Shown here piece by piece: positions 1-12,000 of a stretch of DNA of 15,977 nucleotides. Source of the stretch: Candidatus Omnitrophota bacterium (lineage in GTDB: Bacteria; Omnitrophota; Gorgyraeia; Gygaellales; Profunditerraquicolaceae). A model generated the notes under the pieces. That model saw only the letters and a list, made by a program, of their open reading frames with translations, was not told the origin of the DNA and ran no database searches. The stretch lies in the NCBI GenBank assembly GCA_016867005.1, contig VGKM01000012.1, forward strand, positions 1 through 15,977. The letters run 5' to 3'. Both the position numbers and the translations under genes were made by a program. Every line of letters begins with the position of its first letter. Position 1 is the first letter of the stretch.

Positions 1-3000
1 CCTCGATTAAGAACTGAATTACCCTTGCCCTATTGGCATCGTTTAGCTGCTCATAGAGGTCTGCAAGACGATGGAAATACTTCCAGGTGGCGTAGGTATG
101 GGGCCTGTGCCAGGAAGGATAAAATACCACTTCATCAAACAAGCCATTCCCTACAAAAACTAACTGGAAGTCATCCTTTAAAGATTCATTTTTAAAGGAA
201 TAATTAGCTTGGATATCCTTTTGAGTTGTTTCGTCTTTTGCCGCATACTGTATGTTAAATATCTCGTCTCGTCTTGCTGCAAGATCACTGAATAGAGCGT
301 GCTTATCAGGCAATTGCAGGATACAAAGTTCATTAGTATCGCGTCCTTCTATACGGCCAAACAACGATGAAACATGCCCCTCTTTTATTGTCTCCCCTAT
401 AAAAGTTCTCCTAACCTTAGCTTCATCTGCTGTCACCCATCCGCCTGAGAGCCGTATAGCACCAGATGGCTGCTGCGGTTCCTGCGATTGATCGTCTGGT
501 TGTTGAATATTTTTCGCAGAATCACTGGATGAAGAAGAATTTTGATTATCTGCATCTGGTTGATAATCAAATTGCCCAGACATAGGATTTCCTGCAGCAT
601 CTACTGACATGCCGTAACCACTATGCGGATCGTTTACATAATAAGTAGTCTTTTCTTGCTTCTTTACATAATCATCTACTTCTTCACGACTAGCACCACG
701 AGGATTACCAAAAGCCGTACTTAAATCAGAAAGATCCTGGTAATATTGCCTATAAATTCTGAAATACTCTTCATCAGACATCCTCTCAGAAGTACGATCT
801 TTATTTTCATTACTTGCGTTCTTTACCTTGAAGTATATTATGATAATTATCGGAATAATTACTATAGCTGCAATTACCAAAATTAATGGCATTGAAACAG
901 CAACAACCCCTGGAATTACTGTACACCCTCCCACAAACGGCAGCAAGCTTAATAACCCAAACAGTATCATAGACAATGATCCGCTGGAAATTTTATTGCC
1001 ATTTGGACCCTTCAGACTATATCTATAGCATACCTGCTTTCCATAGTCCGTTTTAGTTATTAAATGAACGGGGATCCTTATCGGTAAATTGTTATAGAAC
1101 TCTATTGCCTTAGGATTATGCTTAGAAACATCAAGAGCAAGATAATTGATATTATTCTTTAGAGCAAATTCAATCGCTATTTCAACTAATGTTAATCCTA
1201 TGCTACGGCCGTGATATGCGGGATTAACAGCCATATAATAGATATAAATAGCACCGTCTTTATTGCCATATACAATATAGCCTGAGGTTATATTATTCTC
1301 TTTTTCTAAGCCAATTAAATATTCGGGATTTCCTCGGATTGCCTGCTTAATAATGTTATCCCTAACTATATCTGGACCAAAATCTCTAAATCCTCGTTCA
1401 AAACAAAGTTGATTAATTTTAACAATCTGTTCAAAATCAGAAGGTATTTCTTTTTGAGGAATTGATGTTTGCGGGGTTTTTTCATACTTCTCCAGATTAA
1501 CCAACATATCCAAATATTCAGGATATGCAAGTATATACCTATACCCCATGTAAGGAATATACATCAATCCTTTAAGTGTCTTTACATCTGCACCATTAGC
1601 CATGCCCTTAAAGGTATCACGAATCGCAGTCGCAGAAGCGCCACCCGCTTCGGGAAGCTCATAGATATGCTTCAAGGCATGCCCGGTAACATGCTTATTT
1701 TTACCTCTTAAAATAAAGATTGCGGATATGGAATGCATTAGCTTATCCATACCCAGCTTATCCGGATTATCTTCTAATTTCTGTATTGTATCCAGGCTTG
1801 GCTCTTTGCCATGCTCTTTTGTCCATGCCTCATATTCAGGAGTGCCGCGGAACATATTATCTTGGGGTTGCTGATTATCAGGCAAGAGTTGATTATTAGG
1901 ATCTTTTAGTTGAACCCATCTGAAGTAATGATCTCCGCCAACAATATAATAAGCATCAATCTTTTGTTTTGGATTAAGCTTTAAGATACGGAAGATGTCT
2001 GTTTCTCCGCAATCGCTGATATTCTCAGAGAAGCTAAAGAGCGGAGCAAACAAAGCGATTTCTTCTTTAGCAAGTTCATAACGGTAGCATTCGGTAGCAT
2101 TCAGGATTGGCTTACGGGTATCTTTGCCGCTTTGGACATCAAAGATAACTTTATCAAGCCCAAGCTCAGCAATTGCTACAAGAGCGCAGTTAATGTGGTC
2201 CCAATGCAATGGGTTGGCTGCAACAGGATAAATACCTACTCTTAAGACAGTATTGGTTGACGTTAGTTCTGCTTCGGCCTCTGATACGCGGATACTGACT
2301 TCGGGTTTGATCTTTTCTTGTTCGTTGGCTGAAAGGAGGCGCTGAGCAATTTTCGTTAAAAACTTCTCCGTAAGGACAAGACGGGAAGTAAATTCAGGAT
2401 GATCTAATCCACTATTTAATAAATTAGCCATTTCCTCAAACTGCGCCCTGACGCCTGCCATAATCCTGGCGGTCACCGGATGAGAAGCATAAGTAATTTC
2501 TTTAGCCTGCTGGTTCAATGCCTCATAATACTGATGCTCCATATGCTGCTGCATTCTCTCAGGAGAGCTTGTATGCCACTTCCATTCATCAAGATGCTTC
2601 CCTTCGATTACCCTATCCCACTTCCAGGCAGTTTCTTTGGCTAATTCTTCTTTTGATTTAGCTGGTTTTTCATCAACCGGCGGAGCCTGTGGCTGAACCG
2701 GCTGTTTAGCTGCGTCTTGAGCTTGAGTATTGGTATTCGCAGTTGCAGGAGTTACGGTAGCGGTTGGCTTAGCTACATCTTGTTTCTTGGCCTCTGTGGA
2801 TACCGGTGTTGCTGCAGTAGCTTCCAAAGAAGAAACAGACAAAGTTGATATAGGATTATTTACTGGAGCAATTGGCATTTCTCCTGCTCTACGATCATAA
2901 CCCGGTAATGCCTGATTATTTAATTTATTCCATCTAATTGTATGCCATAAAGCAATAAAAGCATCCAATATGGGTACATTCCAAGCGATTCTGTCAAAGA

Positions 3001-6000
3001 AATCGCTAATTCTGCCTGCATAACGCGCAACTGGATAAGGTAGGTATTCATATTCAGTCACATACCAATCTATTTGTTCAAATTCTTTATAGCTAATTTT
3101 GGAAAAATCATTGCCTCCGAGTTTTTTCTTTAATGCATCCTTGGCAAAAGTTAAGGCTTCATCAAAGTTTTCCGATTGCAAATATTTTTCTATATCAGAT
3201 AATAAATCAATGGCTTCCTTGAATAATACGAATTTCTTTGCCTTTGCTATTTCGGCTTCTACGGCTTTCACATTTTTCTTCTTATTACCTTCTTTATCCT
3301 CGGCCTTATCACTCTTCAAGCCCTTAATCACATTACTTAGCAATCCTTCAATCTTCGAAATAAACACATACCCTGGCTGTAATAATCTTTCATAATTAGA
3401 TAATTCTTGGTCGAATGCATTATAATCTTCTCTGGTAATTATTCTTGATACAGACAATAATTTTATATATTCCTTTGCATCGTTTATTCTCATAAGCAAA
3501 TCATACGCAAAACCAACTGGTACTGTTTTATCTGAAGAAAAATCTTTATTTTTAAGCTCATCCAATATTGCTTTCTTATCCTTTTTGTATTTATCCGAAT
3601 CTTCAACTATTTTCATTACTTCAGCCATTAAAACAATGGAAGCCGTTCTATATAATCTTCTAAAATGAGAGTAATATTGAGAGTAAACACTTAATACCTT
3701 TGCCGCTCTTTCCTTATTAAGATCAATGCCGACAGCTCTAACTACAGCATTAATTAAGCCAATTTGCTTATCTAAAACTTTCTTCTCAAAAGCCCCCGCC
3801 AAAGGCAACTTTGCATTAATAAAATTCAGTTGATCCAAAAATCCCCAAAGCCCAGCGTAAATCATTTGGCCGATATTACCAAGAATGTCTTTCTTAGTAA
3901 TTCTTTCATTAACGATATAAGTCCCGATCCATGCAGCTATAAACATTGCCATTGGGAAGAACCAAAGCACTAATACATAAGGATGGAAACCTACGAATGC
4001 TAAAATTATTGCAGTCCAGAATGCGCCTTGCCTGATAGCATAATCGCTTCTTAGATAATTATCCTGCCACCTTAAATCTCTCTTTAAAGTCCCGCCTTTT
4101 GCCGGGTTAGAATCAAATTTAGCCAAACGCTCAGCGCCTAAAACACCAACAGCATCTTCATAAATAAATATCCAATGGACAAAATACCAGAGATTTCTCA
4201 TGAATATATCTTTAATTGCAATAAGCGAACCGAGAACAAAACCTTTGTGTCTTTCATAGGCATGATTCAATGCTGTACCAAAACTTATTGCCTGAGATTG
4301 GCCATCGCTTAAAAGCCACAAAGCTAATGGTAATCCAATAAATAAATTCCAATTGAAAATTAAGTAGAATGCAGTCAGCCATTTCAAATATCTGGTAATA
4401 TGCGGCTTCTTAAGGTAGAATCCAAACCCATCCCACCAGAAATTATCTATAATATAAGAGATAGTCACTTTGCCGGATAATAACATTTTAATTGGAGTCC
4501 TTCCCATTACTGACTCACCGCTATCATTTGCCCATTTAAAACATGAAGTCATATGGGCTAAAATCAAATACATCCAGCTCTTGCCTCTTCTGTAATAACC
4601 TGCTCTTTCGCATTCATAACCAAAGCCGCGGAAACGTACTACCGTTTCAGAATCTTCTGCAACATAATCATCTCCGGAAAGGCCTTCTGACCAGCGCATT
4701 GCTTTTGTAAGTACCATAAATTTGCCATAAGCGGTTAAGCCGCCCATTAAATCCTTGCCCATTTGAGCATGGAAAGTAAAAGCATTCTCTCCGGAAGGAA
4801 CAATTCTTCCCAAAATGCCTAAGTCTTCACCTAAATAATGTTCGATCACCGGCACAACAGAACCTAAACGGCGATTATACACAAATTCCGAGATTACTTC
4901 AGGGGCTGACCAAATATCTTCTGTCCTGGAATGATGGTCTGCATCAATTAAATCTAGAGTTAAACCAAAACTATAAGCCATAGAAGCTGTTAAAGAATTC
5001 CATTTAAACGCATGCACTTGTTCAATCCTCTTCAAACCTATAGTTTTTTCCCTGTTCCAAGTAGCTGTCAAGCCATCTTCAATAACTGCTCTCATTATTG
5101 GCTCCAGAGAAGGAGCGACTTTTTTAAGATCTCCATTTTTAGGTTGAGCAGTAATCATGTTTGTTAAGATAGGCTGCAAGAGCGAAATTATACGCGTAGC
5201 TTCTTTTTGTAGCTCCGCTTTATCGATAATCCTCTGCATACAAGCATTCCTTAATACCGGAATAAAATAGTATAAATATTCTCTTAAAGTGAATAAATCA
5301 GCGTTATAATCTGCATTTTTAAACAATCTCCTGATTAATTTCTCCTGTCGCGCCGTTAAATGCAAATTATTTAACGCGGCGCCTATGTTACGTTCTGCTT
5401 TTGATAATTTATCAAATGCTATCTCAAAAACCATACCAAAAGAACCGGAATGCTTAACCATAAGCCTAGAGGTCTTATCTTCTACCAATTGCTCCCTGCT
5501 TAAAACATTCATCGCAGGAACTATCATCCTGACAGAGAAATCATATCTTCTTTTAATTTTTAAAGCAGAATAAGAGTTATTCCACAAATCAGCTAAATAA
5601 GTATTTGCCCAAGGAACAAGATATTCCATGGCTACTTTATTTATATTGAGGATATTACGCGGATTCTTTGAAAGAGCCTTCATTTGTTCTGCTTCATTTA
5701 AGTCAATCTTAATTGTATTTCCTTTAAAATTAATCCCCTCAATCAGCCTTTCAATTAAAGCATTCCAATATGCTGGCTTATATTTAGCCAATAACCCTAA
5801 TCTTGTAGTTTTTTCTTTAACTCTATTTGCATCAGAATTATCTTGAGTATTAAGATCTTTCTCAGTAAAATACGTATCTTCCTTATAGCCCTGCATGGAT
5901 ACGCAATAAGGCAACAAGCCTCTTAAGGTAACCGGCGGCCTTGGCTTATCCATTCTTACTTGATCATTAGTCCAGCGAATAACTCTGTGCATTCTCTCTT

Positions 6001-9000
6001 TGGCTGCCTTTTTATCGCCAGCTTTTAAGAATCGTTTTAGCTCTTTAATATCAGTAAAAGTCATTAGTTTTTCAATATAAATTTTTTCTAATAAATTTGC
6101 CCATTGGGTTCTCTGTTGCTGTGAAATAAGAAGTTGATAATCCGCAGGATCACTCAAATCTCTTAAAACAGACTCTCTAAATTCAATAATGCGTTCTTGG
6201 CCCATGGTTGTCCTGCTTGTACTATAATACCAGCCTTCTGTTTTATCTGTAAACAACATTACCAAGGCCTTGGCTAATTGATACCTAAAGACAACTGCAT
6301 ATATATTCTGCTGTTTATAATGGATAGTTGTGATTACAAATTTAGCTGAATAATGCATTGCGTAAAATGACAATCTGAATGTTTCTAAGATAAGGCCAAA
6401 AGCTGTTGCTTTGATAATCCACCTTAGCCATTCAGGTAAAGCGTGGACAGAAGATTCAGGTGACATTATCGCCAAAGCTAAGCCAGTCACTAAAACTAAT
6501 GCTTGGAGCCCGAGTTGCAATTTATGTAATTTCACTGCCAATATAGCATCAGTAGCTTTAATTGCCTTTGATCTTAAATACCAGAATATTGCTAAAACAG
6601 CTAAGTAGCTAAGCGGGATTAATCCAAGCCATGGGTTAACGCTCATATAATATGGCACGCTTAAAACTTCCCATTTATTAATTGCAAGATATGCCAACGC
6701 GCTGAAGAAGCCGGTATTAAGCACGACAACTAAACCAACATAGAATTTTTTCTTTATATCTTTAACGTGATCCCCAAATATCTTTTTCGCTGAAAATACC
6801 TTCTTTCTGATATCTTTATTGATTATTATTTGCCAAATCGGCATCCAGAATAACAGATAATGCTTTAGACGATGTTTTACCCTTGGAAGATTAGTGGCTC
6901 GTTCAATGCTAAAAACCAATGCGCGTATTAATCTCAGCAAGCCCTCATTATCAATCTTCCCACCGTTCAGCAGTCGATTTACCTCGTTATCTAATTTATT
7001 TCTTAATTCATTTATCCTATCAGTAATTTCCTTGCCTTTGATGTATAAATTGCCATCTATCTTTAGTTCGCTTTGCCCCAGCAAGAACCTGAATGCCTCA
7101 TTCCATTCTTCCCAAAGTAAAGACCATTGATGTGTACGATAAATGCCGAATTTATCTTTGACTTTTTCTTGCTTACCCGGCATATTAGGATTAAGCCCTA
7201 AACCTTGCTGGTTCCAGAACAAATCGAGCAAGGGCTTATAAATATTCTCTATCAACTTAATTACATTTTGGCCATGAGTAGAATCACTATGCCAACGATT
7301 AATCTTGGGATCTCCGCTTATCTTCTTATAAATATATTCTTCGAATCTTCCATTGCCATTTAATGCAACCATATGGGCAGAGATAAACTGCATTAAAACA
7401 AATTGTTCTAATGAAACTATCCTCCAACGTTGAACTGGAGTTCCATTTGCTTCCAACCTAACTGCTTCTTTTTCCAAGTCATCGCTGGTTAAAACATACG
7501 TACCAGAAGGTGAAATTTCTGCCGGCAAATCTAATTCTTCAAAATCCGGCGCATGCTCAATTGATTTAATAATGCTATCGAACAACCAAGCATTTTCTCC
7601 GCAGAATCCTTCCTTGCCCGGTTCAATGCCCAAACCTAAATTGCGGAACATCTTAGACACCTTTCTACGTAACATTTCTTTTACATTTGTTTTTAATAAT
7701 GTGTTTGCATCAAAATAAGCCGCTGTCATAATAAATGAGAGGAATTTTGCTTTAAAAACTTCTCCTGAAATTAAGCCATAGAATGGCGCAAGTTTATCAA
7801 GGGTATCTTTGACTGCATCCAAATCTATCAAGCCCTTCACAATCAAATTCGACACGACTTCTTTAGTACCCTGCAGGTTTAAAATATTTAAGACATCATC
7901 TAATAGGGCTAATTCTCTGTATGCGGGAATAACCGCAGCTGAACGCTGTTGTAAACTGTTTTGCAACCTTCTGATGGCCCTGTTCTGCCTCGAGTTGTTT
8001 CTTGCTTTGCCAAATAACCAGTTATTATTTAATCCACTAATGCTTCGCGCCAAATCACCTCTAATTGAAGCTACAAAATCGTTAAAGCTAACAAAACCAA
8101 TCTTGGATTTTCTTCTTTCAGTAATAGCAGTTGCTTCTTTGTGAGCAAAACCGAAATCTTCAAAATCCTTAACCGTCATTTCATTTATATTTGCATTTTT
8201 GCTTCTTAAGAAACGGCTGATGGATCGTCTGCGCAATCCTAAGAAAACCAATATTAGAATAATAGGCGTAACAGCCCAAAAAACGATACTCTTTAACCAG
8301 CTTGTAACTTCTTCTTTAAATGTAATTGACTCTAAATTAGCAGGAGGCACGACACCCTCGCCCGTCTTGTAAAGATGACCTTCTTTTATTATGCCGTCTT
8401 TTAACTCTTTCATTTGCTTAGAGAAAATTTTCTTCGCTTGGCCAAATGACCCGCTATTTACTTGATCATGCAAACTCCACTCTGTCTTATCCGCAGTGAC
8501 ATCATTAAATCTATTTTTATGATCAATTAAAATTTTCCCGTTCTTGACTATAGACCAGTGAGTGCCATTAATCCATTTATCTGCCTTTAGCAATGCGCGC
8601 CCGATAGGCCCTTCGTGTTGTGCTTCGTTTTCTACAATTGCATAATAAAGGTCAGAATCCCTTGCGCTTAAATTCACTTGATAATCGGAGTATCTAATCC
8701 ATTTATCAAATTCAAATGATTCAGTACATAAAGGTATGGCATCCTTCATAAATATCTTCATTCGCGGCCCTGTTATATACTGGCGTTCTTCAAAAGTTAC
8801 GCCGGTTTTATAATTAAACCCTACAGCATGCGTCTTTACTAATTCTAATTTATCGAATAAAGCCTTATAAATAAACCAATCGCCGTCTTTCCTGTCATAT
8901 CTTGTTTCTCTTAGAGCGTCGCCATTACGATAAATTATCTGCCCGGGTAAAATTCCAAAAGGCGCATTCGTCTTTTCCCACCACTTATTAATACTCTTAT

Positions 9001-12000
9001 ATCCCGTAGGAGCGATATGCACCAATTCCCACCCAAGAGGATTATTTGGAATAAGCAAAGATGCTTCTTCGGAAGGGCTTTTGGTTTTGCCTGTCACATC
9101 GATAGTTAATCCTGTCGGATTCCAAGTGCTATTTTTTATAAAAACAGCGACTTTGCCGACATCAATAAGCTGAACCTGAGAGTCAATTCCCAGCTCTTTT
9201 AAATTATGCAATAATTCTTTCGGAATAATCTTCTGGGCTTCTATAGCATGATTCTTTGTTTGATTCAAATATACTATAGAAGGCGTTACCAGATAACCTT
9301 TAGTAGGAGTTTTATCATCATCTCTATTAAACTGAACCGTTACTACAAGCCCCTCTACTGTTTCAGAAGCAATCTTTCTGCCATAATCATCGTAGTAATC
9401 GGTCCAATTCACACCCCAAGCTGGGTGAGCCTTTACCGTAGCTTTCCTTAAGTTATTTGCATCTATGCCTAATTCTGCAATTTGGCTCTTAATCTCTATG
9501 GGCAGGCTATTGAATCCGGGTATAGCCATGCCATCTTCATAAGTGACAGTCCATATCAAGCCAGAATCACATTTGGAATTATGATATAATTTTGTCCAGA
9601 GAGGCGTTATGCTCTGCCCGACACCTTCAAAATTATTTTCTTCTATCCAGTTACCGAACTTCTTTTCAACTTCTCTCCCCAGATAATCATATTTAATAAC
9701 GCTTATATAAACATTAGATCTGAGTAAATTATCTCTTTGCGCAACGGTTAATTTATTGCCTTTCGCTATCAATTCCTTTAAGGTGTATTTAGCCCAATCT
9801 GAATTATTATTTCGTAAATTAACTATTAATGATGTTGTATTTTTTCCATCAATTGCAATTACAGCAGACCTCTGGATTGTCTCTCCAACTGCTTTATATT
9901 CCTTGGCGTCTTGTTTAAATGTCTCTGTGCCAACAACATTATTAGTAATTGCGTCGTAATATATAAACTGCACCTTCTTTTCCGATATTTTCATAACTTC
10001 TGTCCCGACATCGGGATCTACGGCATAAACTCTTAAGATTTTACCCTGATCTTTATTCTGTATAAATGATGTTCTCCTTACAAAAACTCTATCTATAACA
10101 ATATTGCCTGCGAGCTGTTGATGCTCTAAACCTTTGTAATGTATTTGCCCGCTCAAATAAGAGCGGAACAAAGGATACTCGCTTAATTCCCCGCCTAATT
10201 CTTGGTAATGGTATATCTCGGTCCCGATTTCGTTATCTTTGGTATCTCGGACGATATATGAAGTAAGGCCTTTTTGTCCCTTATAAGATTTATTCAGATT
10301 GATCCTCCATGATTCATAGCCAGTCGTTAAATCAACGGCGAAATAGCGATTTAATTGGAATACATTCTGAGCATCCTTGAGAATCTCTGCAATTATCGGA
10401 TATTCCCGGCCTGCAAAAGTTATCTTTTTGCCAGTTGTTACTGCCCAGCCGACTTGATCCCTAAGATCAAAACCAACTTCGAAACCGGAATAAATGCGGG
10501 AAACATCTAATTTTTTGGCATCTTCTATGGATATATTTAATAGCCCCAAGGCCTCTTCGCCTACAACATCGGATTTTTCATCTAAATTCACGCGGATATT
10601 CTTTATTTTGCCATTAACCATATACGGCTCAACAATCACACGTCCCCAGGCATCGTAACCGACATAGTTAATGGTCTCTTCTTCGTTATTGCTTGCAATA
10701 ATGTAATGCTTGGAGAGCTTGAATTTCTTGATATTATCGCCATATTTTATCTCTTTTATCCCGCCCAATTCAGTAGAATAATACAAAATAGACTTTCCTA
10801 CAGTACCGTCTAAATTCATGCCATGCACTGGAGCGCCTTCAACGCCATTAATAAGAGCCATAACCCTTGATTTGGCATTATCGGCATTGGGATAATAATA
10901 TGCAGATACGCTGCCGTCAGTATTAATACGCATTAACATAGAGCCCTTATAAATCTCAGAAGCTAAATCTCGTCTCCTTGTTGAATCTGCGAGTTCTGAG
11001 TTGGCAACCCATTGAGTAGCAAAATTGCTCTTTACCAACAGAAGATTATCCCCATATATACTCTTTAAGATACCATCTGCATCGGCATTAAATTCTACGG
11101 TGCGAGGATCGCCTGCCGCATTAACAACAACTGACTCAAGCACCGGCCTCCAGCTATTCAGCAGGAATGCTTCTGTTTCGGCATTCTTATCCTTATAGGA
11201 ATATTCAAAATTTGTCCTTTGCTCGCCAACATCAATTCTTCCGTTAGCTTTATCGGTATCATGGTACCAAACATACTTGCCATTGTCTTTTACCTGTTCG
11301 ACACGCAATTTCCTCCAGTTTTCTTTTAATTCCTTATCAGTCCAGGCAGTGGCAATAGTGCCGCGGGCCAAATCAGGGTCGTTAATGAAGACGACTACTT
11401 TCTCCGCTCCGGCTGGAATCTCAGCGCCGAACTCAACAGGGGTCAATTTATTTCCGATAACAAATAACCTGCCTTCTAAGAATGCGATCTGGCGCTCAAG
11501 CAGGTACTGAGGCAATGAAATCGCAAGGCCATCTTTGGTGATAAGCGTGTAAGTATTGCCTTCTATTTTTACAGTAAAGCCATATTTTGCCCAATCATGC
11601 GCCACTTCTGCTTCTGTCTTAAATTCCAATTCCCAACGGCCATCATCTGCCGGCTTCGGCAACACAATATATTTATTCCCTAAACCGGTAAGAGCGTTAT
11701 AACCCGCGTCATTTAACATTAACTGGTTATCTCCGGCAAAATATACAAATAAATAATCTCCACTTGCGTCTTTTACCTTGGCGCCATTATCATCATAAAC
11801 GAATCTTGACCTCAACTGCCCGTCTCTGGCTAATTTCTCTAATCCTTCAACGGTAAGCTCAGTATAACCATTAACCTTATCAACAACCAAGGCAACGATG
11901 CCTGAATTATTATCATTGTAGAATTTATTCATTAATTCCAATACTTCTTCACCGGCCCTGACGATTACGGGGTATTTAACATCGCCGAAATTCCTCACAA

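Larger units (their letters stand above)
3815..7640 (-). other. GT48-like (1,3-beta-glucan synthase-like) membrane glycosyltransferase module (residues about 2780-4055)
   Basis: The layout and motifs resemble fungal FKS1 and plant callose synthases. First comes a soluble part with PIY-like and W-x-x-NE-like landmarks (7630-7087). Five or so TM helices follow (6875-6345). A large cytosolic catalytic part comes next (6340-4530), then about four to five TM helices (4385-3815). Catalytic-part landmarks are: TNDQVRMDKPRPPV at 3336-3349, matching the Asn-Ser-Leu...Pro-Pro segment of GT48; LPYCVSMQGYKED at 3355-3367 with DLN at 3374-3376, matching the PYYxED...DLN region; YKPAYWNALIER at 3399-3410, matching YPxEWxNFLER; LIDADHH at 3676-3682, matching LIDANQDN; GILG...GE at 3720-3730; AED at 3773-3775; and GYYRRGKSW at 3793-3801, matching EYYQxGKGRD. 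A GT-A fold using a UDP-sugar is expected, making a beta-glucan-like polymer exported through the TM bundle. A GT2-type enzyme (DxD...xED...KW, 3814-3815) is the alternative. Identified by eye, not by profile search. Confidence 0.72.

Noticed and set aside
525..560. Short simple-sequence run (gaagaagaa) as a phase-variable repeat
   Set aside because: It encodes part of a poly-Ser linker, is only a few units long and is in multiples of three, so it could not switch the frame.
3099..3395. Hydrophobic, Phe/Leu/Ser-rich plus-strand open frame
   Set aside because: The apparent hydrophobicity is the antisense of Lys/Glu-rich helix codons (AAA/GAA read as TTT/TTC). It is not an independent membrane protein.
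3815..7640. Eukaryotic origin, because of the GT48 resemblance
   Set aside because: There is no intron or splice-like break in 16 kb, and the neighbouring NadD-like and GNAT-like domains look bacterial. A eukaryotic source cannot be fully excluded from the sequence alone.
7809..8144. 111-codon plus-strand open frame
   Set aside because: Antisense shadow of the region just before the glycosyltransferase module; no recognisable motif and no supporting start context.
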